Position numbers and translations under genes: made by a program. Below are positions 36,400 through 46,393 of a stretch of 64,000 nt of DNA, piece by piece (the stretch's first letter is position 1; every line of letters starts with the position of its first letter). Below the pieces are notes generated by a model. That model worked only from the letters and a program-made list of their open reading frames with translations, was not told the DNA's origin and did not search any database. The stretch covers positions 81,568,501 through 81,632,500 of the forward strand of contig JAWZYU010000011.1 in NCBI GenBank assembly GCA_038380435.1. The letters are read 5' to 3'. This stretch comes from Ryuthela nishihirai. Lineage: Eukaryota; Arthropoda; Arachnida; Araneae; Heptathelidae.

Positions 36400-36850
36400 A
36401 GTGTAACCCCCATGAAAATCTACCCCTCCCTTTTATCAGGGAGGTAAAAGTGAGGGTAAAATTCGAACTAGAAAATTACTGTCATTATATGAGCTTTCAT
36501 TTGACTACTAACTCTTAACTGTAGACCTTCATGTTTGGAAGATATAGTAGAATGACTTTCACATTTCACATTTTTTTAGGGAGGAAAAAAGCATGGGGGT
36601 GTCAATTTTTCATAGCCTATGACATTCCTCATATCGGAAGTATTCATTTGAGGTATTGCTTGTTACTTTTGGCATTTACGTCTGGAGATATAGCTTAAGA
36701 ATAATTTCATGTATTTCCCTTTTTATAGGGTGGAAGAAAGCATGGGAGGTGAATTTTTTACTGCCTGTGACACTCCCCCATATCGCAAGCTTTCATTTGG
36801 CCCATAAATCATTAAATTTCTCCATTGCATTCAAAAGATATGGTTGAACA
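36400..36850 (+). repeat. Degenerate tandem repeat of about 150 bp
   Basis: Three imperfect units begin near 36410, 36570 and 36715. Each contains a series like ATAGGG(A/T)GGA.., GCATGG, then TTTCATTTG. A related fragment (AAAAGCTTTCATTTGATATATGAC) lies at about 33162-33187, on the other side of RTE copy B, so the LINE may have inserted into this array. Confidence 0.5.
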
Positions 36851-37471
36851 ACATTTTGTCCAATCCAAAACCGACAATATCAAAAGCAATAGGAAGATAG
36901 GTAATAAATCTGAAATGAAAACTAAGGTTTAAATGTAAAAAAATAAATACTAACTTTACAAAGGGCATCCAACTGTAAACAATCTATTATGGAGTCACTT
37001 ATGACACATGGAACTATACAACTCTAATCCATTAGGGCAGAGCAAGTTCTGTCACAAGACATGATATAAAAGAGATAAAAAATAAGAATTTTTTTATGCT
37101 AAACAGCCATATAGTGTATTTAATACCAATACCAACATGGAACTGAGATCGCACATGTGAAGCCAGCCACCTGCATCTTCAGCTCACTTCAGTGCCATGT
37201 GCAGTGAGTGAGCCATGACCTACATGCAGCCACATCATTTTGAAGCCTAAGAAAGGCTACTTTTTTACTTACAGTTTCGATTTTAAGAGTGGGAAAGATC
37301 ATAGAATGCTGGGATAAATAATATAAATGTTAAAAATAATTGTGGAAATATTGAAATTGGTTTATGGCAGAAAGGAGTGTAAAACAGAAAAAAAAATAGT
37401 GGTACCTACTTCATAATTAGTTCCAAAATCTTTCGTTTTTAAAAATAGCATTTTATTTTGTTAATTTTCAG
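36851..37471. other. No gene recognised
   Basis: AT-rich intergenic or intronic sequence; nothing recognisable. Confidence 0.5.
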
Positions 37472-37557
37472 GAGATTTTCAAAACTTTAAGGAAATGTTT
37501 TGATAATAGTTCAAATCAAACTTGTGAGCTTCAATTAGAAGGTTCCTTCACCAAAGA
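37472..37557 (+). CDS. Candidate internal exon, unknown gene
   Basis: TTTTCAG precedes and GTAAGT follows an 86-bp segment open in only one of three frames (EIFKTLRKCFDNSSNQ and onward). Its codon use looks less AT-rich than the surroundings. I do not recognise the peptide and it lacks context. The splice signals could be chance in AT-rich DNA. Confidence 0.3.
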
Positions 37558-38752
37558 GTAAGTTAACGAACAAATTGGCTGTATATTTGTTTTAAATGGC
37601 TGTGTAATTGATTACAATTGGCTGTATAATTTACAAATTGTCTGTGTAGTGCTTCTAAGAAATGGCAATCAGATGGCTTTAACAAACCATTTATATTGCA
37701 GTTTAATAAAATATGCATCAAGTGAAAAAAGAAAATATTATTTTTCAAGCCTGAATTGCGTATTTTATAAGATATATACAAAAAAATTAAAACAGCAAAT
37801 TTTTTTAATTAATTTTTTGTTTGCTGTAGTAAAAGCAATGCATATATCCTCAGCCAATAATTGTGAATTCTGTCAAACGTATACATATGACATGGATACT
37901 GGAAGGGTTAAATAACAGCAAATTAACTGTAACAATTTTTAGATGATCAATAAATTTCACACTTTCAAATGATTGGTTAATAATATAAGTCAAAAACTCT
38001 AATTCGTAAATAACCAGTATTTTTAGCTTTTTCATATTTATTTATCAAAACTCGATTTCTTACTTTTTTAAAACCATTTACAATACCCTTTACTTCATTT
38101 GCATATAAGTACATTGAATTATTATTTGATGGAAGTTGACTGATGTGACTATCCCATCTAAAAATTTATAATCAGTATCTTCATAATTTGTAAACTGGTT
38201 ATTCATTTCATTCAGCAGTACACCAATTAGAAACAGGTGTTTTTTATCAGTACTTATAATATTATTAAGTTCCATTCCTTATTTCTTTCATTCTTGTAAA
38301 TTGTAATAGTAAACAATCCCCTTTAGCATTTTTTATCTTTAAACATTTAGCATAATTTTTATACTCCTTTTCCAAAAATGCATTATAAGGTTCTTTTTAT
38401 GTTTTTTGCATAATTTCTCTTTAATCTCTATCATGTTTTTTAATTCTGTAGTAATCCAACTATTATGTTTTTCTTCCCCATAAACCATTTTGCCATATTT
38501 AGAGTGCATATCAGCATAATTTATCATTTTGATGAATTCACCATACAGCTGATTCATATCCATGAAATCATTATATGATATTTGATAATTTTTAAGCATA
38601 AATGAAACTTCTTGTATTAAAAGATATGCAAAACCTGTCAATATTAGTATTTAATGTTAATTTGTTATTATTGTTAGGATAAGTGATATTTAATAATATT
38701 GAATGATGATCTGTTATGTTACTGAAATAAATTGCAGAAGATATATTGCAAA

Positions 38753-39650
38753 TAGGGTTTCTGAAAACTTGGGTTTTTAGGACTCGGCGAGTACGAGTCC
38801 CAAATTTTGAAAACTCGTCGAGTCCAGATCTAAATCTAAACTCAAATCAATAAGCGAAAATGTTTAATATTTTGGAGTTCAATAACAATTCTCATAGCTG
38901 AAGTCTTTGTAACAAAATAAAATTACTAAAATTCGTTAAAATTAGAATTGTTTATTATATTGCAAGATTTTCAACTGAGATTTGTGATCATGGCAAGAAA
39001 TTATAAAGAAAATGTACTCAAATTTATTTATTAATCAATTCATTTATTTTCAAAAATTAAACTTTAAAACTAGATATAACTATTTGAACATTTATTTATT
39101 TCAATATAATTGTTTTTTTTGGTCTTCAGGTAGAAATATTTGAGAAATACTAATGAATTAAGAGTGTAGCTAAGTCTAAAGCCTGTTTAGTAGGTACAAA
39201 TTTTGGATCTTTAAGCGCTTTGAACAAATCTAAAACTAACTCAAGATTGTGGCCCAGTTTAGCTCTGATTTTTTTTTTTTTGTAATATTCCATTTTTAAT
39301 GGAAGACAATCTAAAAAACTTAACCACTTTTCGAACGTTGTTAATTATTTGATGGATACTAACAACTTCTTCCATACCCTCCTCTGTTGTTGTTCTTATT
39401 TCAATATCCGCTCCATCAACAAAAACATCTTCATTCTCATCTTCAGTATCAATTAATTCCTCTTCTTTTTCGCGGTTTGATTTTTTCTTATATAAAGTAT
39501 CGCACACTCCAAGATGTACTCCATGATTGAGGCACAATTGATAAAATTTTGTGAACTAATGGACTCGTCGAGTATTAGAGTCGAGTCCTGAATCCGAGTA
39601 ACTACCCAAATACTCGACGAGTCCGAGTCGAATCGAGTACAGAAACCGTA
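38753..39650 (-). mobile_element. Small hAT-like element with repeated ends
   Basis: A perfect 8-bp duplication ATTGCAAA flanks it (38745-38752 and 39651-39658). The inverted tips read TAGGGTTTCTG and TACGGTTTCTG. Near both ends there are several palindromic ACTCG(T/A)CGAGT motifs. A transposase remnant is present in the middle. At 898 bp it is an internally deleted, non-autonomous copy. Confidence 0.85.
39259..39537 (-). pseudogene. hAT transposase fragment
   Basis: The 92-codon frame begins CLNHGVHLGVCDTLYKKK, like the conserved C-A-H...HL region of hAT transposases. An acidic stretch follows, then a segment with VVSIHQIINNVRKVVKFFR. The catalytic core and dimerisation domain are absent. 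Confidence 0.7.
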
Positions 39651-39850
39651 ATTGCAAACTATTCTGAAGAAAAATATAATCAGTACAACTAACTGAATTA
39701 TTTACTACCCTGGTAGTTCCAGTAATATATGATAAAAACTTATTAGAATACAGCAAATTTTATAGTCTTCTGCCAAACTATCATTTTTATATAAAAGTTC
39801 AGGTTTATGTCACCTCATCATCATCATCATCATCCTCAAGCAGCCATGGG

Positions 39851-41215
39851 CTACGGAGGTCCAACCAGACCGTGCAATTTAGTTCTCCAAGCAAGTCTAT
39901 CCTGAGCTACATCTACTGCATCTGGCCACTGCACACCAATTCTAACAAGGTCCTGTTTGACATTGTCTGCCCACCGCATCCTAGGTCTCCCCTTCTTTCT
40001 GAGGCCTTTAGGCACACTGTTCATAACCCTATTCGCCAATCTATAATTATTCATACGGGCAACATGGCCAAACCAACGGAGTCTCTCTCTGCACAATATG
40101 CTGCTTAAAGGAGGTTGCAAACTCCTTTTCCTAATCTCATCATTAGTTACAAAGTTGAACCACCTAATGCCCAAGATACTGCGTAAGCATCTGGAATCAA
40201 AAACATCTAGTTTCCTGTTATCTTGTTTACAAAGTGTCCAAGTTTCACTACCATAACTAACCCTAGAAAGAACCAAACTATTATACAGTCTAATTTTAGT
40301 CTTTAGGTGTATACGCCTATTTCTCCACACTCTCCATAGATTCTTAAAAGTCCCAGCAGCAATCCCTATTCGTCTGTTAATCTCATGCCGCACATCACCA
40401 TTATCTGTTACATAGCTCCCAAGATAATTAAACTGTGACACCTGCTCAAGACTGCAACCATTCAGATTAACTGAATCACAGCCTGCCTGACCAATTTTCA
40501 TCACTTTAGTTTTCTCTCTGTTTATAACCAAACCTACTCTACTACCAGTCTCATCAACGGCTCGAATGAAAGAGTTCATCTCATCAACATCATTTGCCAG
40601 AAGGGCTAAATCATCAGCATAATCTAAATCAGAAATTTTCCTCTCTCCAGCCCATTTAAGGCCAAAATCTTTCCCTTGAAGTGAATTTCGCATAACATAA
40701 TCAATAACCAAGCTAAAGAGAAAAGGAGACAAAATGCACCCTTGTCGAACACCAGAAGTAATGCTAAACCAATTGCTACAAGCCTTACCAACTCTCACAC
40801 ACGACTCAGTGTTATTATAGAGAGCTTTCATAATGTTAACTAACTTGTCTGGTATACCATATGATCTCACAATCAACCACAAATTATGACGATCAACAGA
40901 GTCGAAAGCCTTTTTGAAATCAACAAAGCTAGCAACCAAAGGTTTCTGAAACTCTAAACATTTCTCAAGAATCTGCCTAAGTGAAAATATCTGATCTACA
41001 CATCCCCTACCACTTCTGAATCCACATTGCTCATCCCGCAATTGCCTGTCAACCAGATTCTTAATTCTATTAAGCACAATCATGGAAAGAACTTTACCTG
41101 GAACAGAGAGTAGGCTGATACCCCTATAGTTATCACAAGAACTGCGATCACCTTTTTTGAAAATAGGGATAACAATAGCTCTGGTAAAATCCTTTAGGAA
41201 CCATGCCTTTATCAT
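39851..41215 (-). pseudogene. RTE reverse transcriptase, 454 open codons
   Basis: This is the best preserved RT in the window. It includes SSCDNYRGISLLS, FVDFKKAFDSVDRHNLW (motif A), SGVRQGCILSPFLF (motif B), YADDLALLAND (motif C) and a C-terminal RLRWFGHVARMNNYR...GRPRMRWADNVKQDL. It runs to the element's end. Upstream, a one-base gain near 41190 separates it from 41543-41148 (GRKRTGIQGLKDKQGK and onward). Without the endonuclease in the same frame it cannot make a complete protein. Confidence 0.88.
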
Positions 41216-42010
41216 AAAAGAGATTCAGAATTTCAGTCATCCAAGTGGTAACCGAAACATTCCCAGCTCTAAGCATTTCCGTAGTAATTTCATCTACCCC
41301 TGGGGATTTATGAAGTTTAAGTTTAGAAACAGCCAAACTAACTTCAGATTGTGTTATAGGGCCAACATTAAAGCCACCAATGCATCTATCATCATTGCAA
41401 ACAATGGGAGTAGAACTAACTACATTGTTTAGAACATCACTGAAATGCTCAGCCCACCTAGCCATGACAGAATCCTCCCCTTCTATAACCTTACCTTGTT
41501 TATCCTTCAATCCTTGTATGCCTGTCCGTTTTCTACCACACAAAACATTAACTATCTGGTACAGCTCCCGCCTTCTCGTGGTGCGGACCGTTAGTAACTT
41601 TCAAAAGAGATACTCTCTTGTGGAAGTGAACGGAAGGGGAGGGCTGCCAGATTAGTGCGGCCTACTGATCTGGACAACTACGGCTACTTTTCTTTTTTTT
41701 CTACCCTGCTGAGGAGTGGTCAACCACACAGGGTCCTGGTGCTGACCATGTAAACCTACTGGACTGGACAGATATATGGCTCTGAGCTTGATTATGGATC
41801 CTGATTTTGCTGCACTGGTGGGCTTCTGTGGAGGGAAAATCTTCCGCTGTGTTTTCTTTTTGTTTGTGGGTTGACAGCCCCAAGTGAATAGATCCACAGG
41901 ATATGTTTATCAGCTGGTGGATAATCCTGAGCAGAAGTCATCGCAGGCACCTGAACTCTGCTTCTATTGGCATCGTCAAATTCTACATTGGAGGAAGTCT
42001 TCCAGTGTAG

Positions 42011-43085
42011 ATGGCTTCAGCCTTTAGTAGTGGGGGAACGGGTCTTTGCCCCATGTCTGCGATTAGGGGGCTGTTTGATATTGTCGGCATTCCCTCTCTC
42101 AATAAACATAGTTTCTTTAAACATCCCACTAACCATTTTCTCTCCATAGGTAGTTGGAATGTGAGGACTCTGCACAGAGCTTTTTCTCTTGATGTCCTCA
42201 CACAAGAATTCCACCGTTATAATTTAGATATTCTCGGCTTGCAAGAGACCAGATGGACAGATAAAGGTCAGATTCTTAAAAATAATCTTAAATTTCTCTT
42301 TTCAGGGAGGGACGACAAAAAGCATCACCAAGGTGTGGGTCTGCTTCTCAGCAGACACGCTAGTGATGCTCTTCTAGGATATGAGTGCATTAATGAAAGG
42401 TTTCTTACAGCAAAATTTCAGACAAGCGTTAAAGACTTGAATGTTATCTGCTGTTATGCCCCCACTGAGGATGAGAAGGATAGGTTTTATGAACAACTTC
42501 AGGATATTTTGAATTCTGTCAAGAAAGGAGATATTACCCTTGTTCTTGGTGACTTCAATGCCAAAGTTGGTACTGACTCTGACCTTTGGGGAGGAGTAAT
42601 AGGCCCTTTTGGTATTGGTAGCTGCAATAGCAATGGGCAACGTCTCCTACAGGTAAGTAAACTCAATGGATTCAGAATAACTAACACTTATTACAAACAC
42701 CGTGACATACATAAGTACACATGGGTTTCACCTGATGGGCTGCATAAGAATATGATTGATTACATATTAATTAACAGCAAATGGACTAGTTCTGTTAGGA
42801 ATACCAGGGCATATAGGGGAGCTGAAATTGGATCTGACCATTACCTTGTTAAAAGTATGTTGCAACTTAAACTTAAAAAGTGTTGTGCTAGGGTTAAAAA
42901 ATTTACTTTTAATACTGAAGCTCTGAAAGATCCAGTTATAGCCAAAGCTTACCATGATAGGTTACTTAGTCATTATGACAGTCATGGTTTGCTTACTACT
43001 GAAGTTGAGGAAGAATGGGATCATTTTAAACAGGCTTTTTTGGACACTAACAGTACTCTTTTAGGAAAAAAGGAGCAGAAGAGGC
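42011..43085 (+). pseudogene. RTE endonuclease part, 5'-inverted half
   Basis: An uninterrupted frame from 42011 encodes SIGSWNVRT, LGLQETRW, GDFNAKVG, YTWVSPDG, MIDYILIN and SDHYLVKS: all the expected catalytic motifs of an APE-like endonuclease. It ends at KKEQKRQ and the A-run. It is intact as far as it goes, but lacks the RT. Confidence 0.88.
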
Positions 43086-43470
43086 AAAAAAAAAAAAAAA
43101 AAAAAAAATTATGTCACCTACCAGTATAATATTTTTATATTTCAAGGAATTTAAAATAATTTCTGTTCTACCAAAAATGTATCAACTGATCCATCTTGGA
43201 CTCTATAAATCAATAATATGCATATAAGGTTGCACCACAGATCATCAAACACTCAGAATTTGGCATTTTTATATCACTTTTAACAAAACCAAAATTGCGT
43301 TTTTTAATACACATCATGCCTCCACCTAAATGATTAGAATCTTGACAGTCATAACACATTATATAATTATTCAGCAAATATTGATGAACCTCATTTTCCT
43401 TAATCCATATCTCAATTAGTAACAAATTTTTAGCAGGTTTTCAATTTTAAAGATTTTTTTTTTTACTCTA

Positions 43471-44405
43471 AAAATATATTTTGTTGCTTCTCAAATGGAT
43501 ACTGTGATTATGATCAGTGATTAATATTGGAATGATCAAAGATGAAACTGCTAGTGATCTGTAATAGTGGATATCGGGAGAACATTAGGATTATGTGATT
43601 ATCTTCATAGGATGAATTTTAAAGGATAGGACTTTTTGAAGATATGCACACACATACCACTATTAACACTGTAAAGTTCTTCTTATAGCAATTGAAAGTT
43701 CTACCATTCAATTTCCACTGGAGAAATCAATAGCAAAAGAATAACTAATATTCATAAAATTTTTATGCAGTGTGATACTTATGTTTTGGGCAATCCACTT
43801 TCTCTGTCCATACTTCCAGCAGTTGTTTTTACTGATATTCTTTTGTGTCCAGTTGTTTGCTGATTGTCTTTTGCATAAGGGAGTCACTTTTCACAATTGC
43901 AGACTAATTCCAAGAACCACAATGTCGATATGTTTACAGCCGTAGCTTAATTTTCAAGACACTACTTTCGGCCCACGTGAATGGAGATTATATACCAGGG
44001 TTGAAGGGGTCTTGTCTCCAGACTTTCCTTGTTGTGGTGGAGCTGTTGTTTCGATTGGCAAAGATGAAACTGCTAGTGCTGTTGCGGTGGCTGGGTTTTT
44101 CTTACGCTCTTGCATTAATGTTGTGCTTGATAATTTTTTTTTTCATCTATGATAGTTTTTTTTTTACATAGGCACGGCGGCTAGTATTTTAAAATTTTGG
44201 AAGTTGGGGCCGACTTGTTTTTGCTCGGTGATTCGCATTAGGGCAGTGTTTTTTTTCTGTTGAATGTATTTTTGGTATTCTTTCATTCTTATGGCTGCAA
44301 AGTGTTTGGTTTTACCATAGTGTGATTGGGATTCATTAACACTAAGTAGGGTAACTGGGATCTTATAAACATCACCGGTTTTCTTTTTAGGATCTCGAAC
44401 TTTTT
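43471..44405. other. No gene recognised
   Basis: Includes a moderately GC-richer stretch (43900-44110) with a 64-codon hydrophobic ORF that I regard as chance. CAAAGATGAAACTGCTAGTG occurs twice (near 43538 and 44060). Confidence 0.45.
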
Positions 44406-44417
44406 TATCATATTAAA

Positions 44418-44510
44418 CCCCCTCGGTGTGAGCGCCTGTACGCGGTGAGGGGGACCACCCTGTGAAGGTTCCGCTGGCTCGGCTACCTTCGCAGGGTCCT
44501 AAACGCTCGC
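44418..44510 (+). ncRNA. Candidate HDV-like self-cleaving ribozyme at LINE 5' end
   Basis: Folded by hand. P1 pairs CCCCCTC (44418-44424) with GAGGGGG (44447-44453), 7 of 7. P2 pairs GTGAGC (44428-44433) with GCTCGC (44505-44510), with one G-U. P3 pairs GCC (44434-44436) with GGT (44444-44446). Loop 3 is TGTACGC, giving U20, C24, G25 and C26 in HDV numbering. P1.1 can form between loop 3 GT (44438-44439) and AC (44454-44455). P4 is a long hairpin (44457-44497). The following CCTAAA (44498-44503) places the catalytic-type C at 44499. Cleavage would fall exactly at the target duplication boundary and free the 5' end of the LINE RNA. No thermodynamic or covariation test was run. Confidence 0.8.
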
Positions 44511-45108
44511 CCACGTGTTTGCCGTGCGTGGAGACCCGTGTCCCGGGAAAGGAGGATCCTGGTAGTTGCTCGGAGGTCCCCGTCTTCTCTCCTCAGCTCG
44601 TGACTGGCGTGGTCCCCATTGGCCGTCTTGCCATTGGGGAGCCTGTCCGTCGCGGGGCTGGGCAGCGGATTCCGGGGCCTCTGCTATACACTGCTTTGGC
44701 CTCTGCTTCCGGTAAACGGGAGCTCCTGGGGTGGCCCCCCCAGGAGCAATCGGCTGGTGGGCAGGTCCTGCTAGGGTCAACCGTGCAGAGCGGTGAGTAA
44801 CCTTGCCCACGGTCCGGGTACAGGTTTACAAGTTTCCTCACAACTTATTTTCCTTTTGTCGTTATCTCTTCTTTGTGAGGCCAGGTTGGCCATTCACAAT
44901 TTTGTTATTTTAAGCTTTGTTTCTTTTGTGTAGAACGTTTTTGTTCTGCACATTTCTCTTTTTATTTTCCTTCTATTTATTTGTGAGGGCTTGGCTCACT
45001 GTCTGTGTGGGTATAGTGCCTGCGTAGCCCTGGCGCCCGACTGGGCGTCCCCTTGTTGGGCTCCGTGGAGGGTGGGGACAGCGGGCACTGAACCACACAT
45101 AAACAACC

Positions 45109-46392
45109 ATGAGAGAGAATGATGAAATTAATGCGATCGCCGCCAACAAGAGGGCTCGACATGAGCCTCCATCTTCCTCGTCGTCACTGTTATCTCTGCC
45201 GTCGTCTTCTGTGTCTGTGTCTTCGTTCCCAAAGTTCCTGATCATCCACTCCACGGGTGATCAGGTACTTGGGGACATGTCCCCTTTTTTCGTTAACAAA
45301 GGTTTGAAAGGTCTTGCGGGAGAACCGAAATCCGTTAAGCGCCTACGATCTGGTGACTTACAAGTTGAGACCGCTTGTTCCAAACACTCGGAACTGCTCC
45401 TGAAAGTCAAAGAAATTGGTGGGGTGGCTGTCGAAGTCACTCCCCATAAAACTTTGAATTCCTCTCGGGGTGTGATCACCGAGTGGGGCCTCCTCAAAGT
45501 CACTGAGGAGGAAATCCTCTCGGAGCTCACACCTCAAGGAGTAACAGCGGTCCACCGGGTTTCGACACGCCGTGATGGGAAATTAACACCCACCCGGGTG
45601 TTGATTGTGACATTCAATACGCCACGCCTGCCTTCTTACATCAAGGCAGGTTATTTACATTGTGAGGTTCGGCCGTATATCCCAAACCCTCTGCGCTGTT
45701 TTCAGTGTCAGATATACGGTCATGCCCGCACAGCATGCAGGGGCAAGCCCACCTGTGCTCGCTGTGGCAGTAAGGATCATCTCGATCCTGACTGCACAGC
45801 TGAAAAGGCATGCTGTGTGAACTGCAGTGGCGAACATCCGGCGTACTCCCGCGACTGTCCGAAGTGGAAAGAGGAAAAGGAGGTACAACGCCTCAAAGTC
45901 GTCAATAACATCTCGTACGCTGAGGCGAGAAAGCTTGCTGCACCGCCCGCCCCGCCTGGCAAGGTTTCCTATGCCAGTGCAGTCATTGGAAAGCCCATCG
46001 TTCCAATGACTTCGGTTGCGGTGCAGACTGACATCAGTGTACCACCTACTGAGTCTTTCTCGCCAGCTGCGAAATACCTCCTTACGCAGGCGAGACCGAG
46101 GGTGGTGTCGACTTCGACATCAACCCCGGTTTCCATTCCTGCAGTTCAGCCTTCCACCTCCACCGGAAGGCCTCCTCCTTCCCATCCTCAGACAGCAAGA
46201 CCTTCGAAACCTAAGGGGCCCCCGCCGGGGCCCAAAAAGAAAATCACTGCACCTCAAAGGGCGGTCACCGATCCATGCCCCTCGGACGATTCCGAGGACA
46301 TGGATACCGACCGCCCCCTATTCACTAAACCGTCCTCTGCGGCGGTTAAGTTGAATAGAAACACGTCGTCCGCCCACTCTTCTAAGTCCTGA
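45109..46392 (+). CDS. I-like LINE ORF1 protein (nucleic-acid binding)
   Basis: 427 codons, open throughout. The N-terminus is serine-rich and low complexity. A middle region (about 40-190) includes GLAGEPKSVKRLRSGDL, then GVTAVHRVSTRRDG, and resembles the RNA-binding region of I and jockey group ORF1 proteins. Three zinc knuckles at about residues 197-250 are CFQCQIYGHARTAC, CARCGSKDHLDPDC and CVNCSGEHPAYSRDC. The C-terminus is proline- and serine-rich. It should coat the LINE RNA and act in the ribonucleoprotein. It ends with TGA one base before the ORF2 ATG (TGAGATG). The start ATG at 45109 is the first in frame after the 5' UTR. Confidence 0.9.
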   Translation: MRENDEINAIAANKRARHEPPSSSSSLLSLPSSSVSVSSFPKFLIIHSTGDQVLGDMSPFFVNKGLKGLAGEPKSVKRLRSGDLQVETACSKHSELLLKVKEIGGVAVEVTPHKTLNSSRGVITEWGLLKVTEEEILSELTPQGVTAVHRVSTRRDGKLTPTRVLIVTFNTPRLPSYIKAGYLHCEVRPYIPNPLRCFQCQIYGHARTACRGKPTCARCGSKDHLDPDCTAEKACCVNCSGEHPAYSRDCPKWKEEKEVQRLKVVNNISYAEARKLAAPPAPPGKVSYASAVIGKPIVPMTSVAVQTDISVPPTESFSPAAKYLLTQARPRVVSTSTSTPVSIPAVQPSTSTGRPPPSHPQTARPSKPKGPPPGPKKKITAPQRAVTDPCPSDDSEDMDTDRPLFTKPSSAAVKLNRNTSSAHSSKS

Positions 46393-46393
46393 G

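Larger units (their letters stand above)
39816..43108 (-). mobile_element. RTE-clade LINE with 5' inversion (copy C/D)
   Basis: One 11-bp target duplication TTATGTCACCT (39805-39815 and 43109-43119) flanks two head-to-head RTE pieces. The minus-strand part (39816-41567) holds the RT and 3' end with its ATG-repeat tail. The plus-strand part (41568-43085) holds the 5' region and endonuclease, ending in 23 A residues (43086-43108). About 240 bp of element sequence is missing between the parts. A single duplication around both pieces means one insertion event. Confidence 0.92.
37990..43470 (-). mobile_element. Old non-LTR retrotransposon split by two younger insertions
   Basis: Minus-strand pieces in order: 43120-43470 has the start of an endonuclease (EIWIKENEVHQYLLNNY, GGGMMCIKK). 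39660-39815 continues it with TTRVVNNSVSCTDYIF. 38000-38745 carries ITDHHSILL (the SDH-like catalytic end) and then a linker with NSWITTELKNMIEIKEKLCK. The gaps are exactly filled by the RTE composite (39816-43108) and the hAT-like element (38753-39650). It looks like a CR1/jockey-type LINE whose RT is missing. All parts contain stops. Confidence 0.65.

Noticed and set aside
39816..39834. CRISPR-like or satellite array of ATC repeats
   Set aside because: The short ATG/CAT repeats occur only at RTE 3' ends and are their microsatellite tails. No spaced direct repeats typical of CRISPR are present.
43977..44171. Small membrane protein gene
   Set aside because: The 64-codon hydrophobic ORF comes from T-rich DNA. 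There is no context or conserved motif.
44462..44800. 112-codon ORF in the GC-rich 5' UTR of the I-like LINE
   Set aside because: It overlaps the proposed ribozyme and P4, has no recognisable domain, and is expected by chance at this GC content. It might be an upstream ORF but I cannot support a product.
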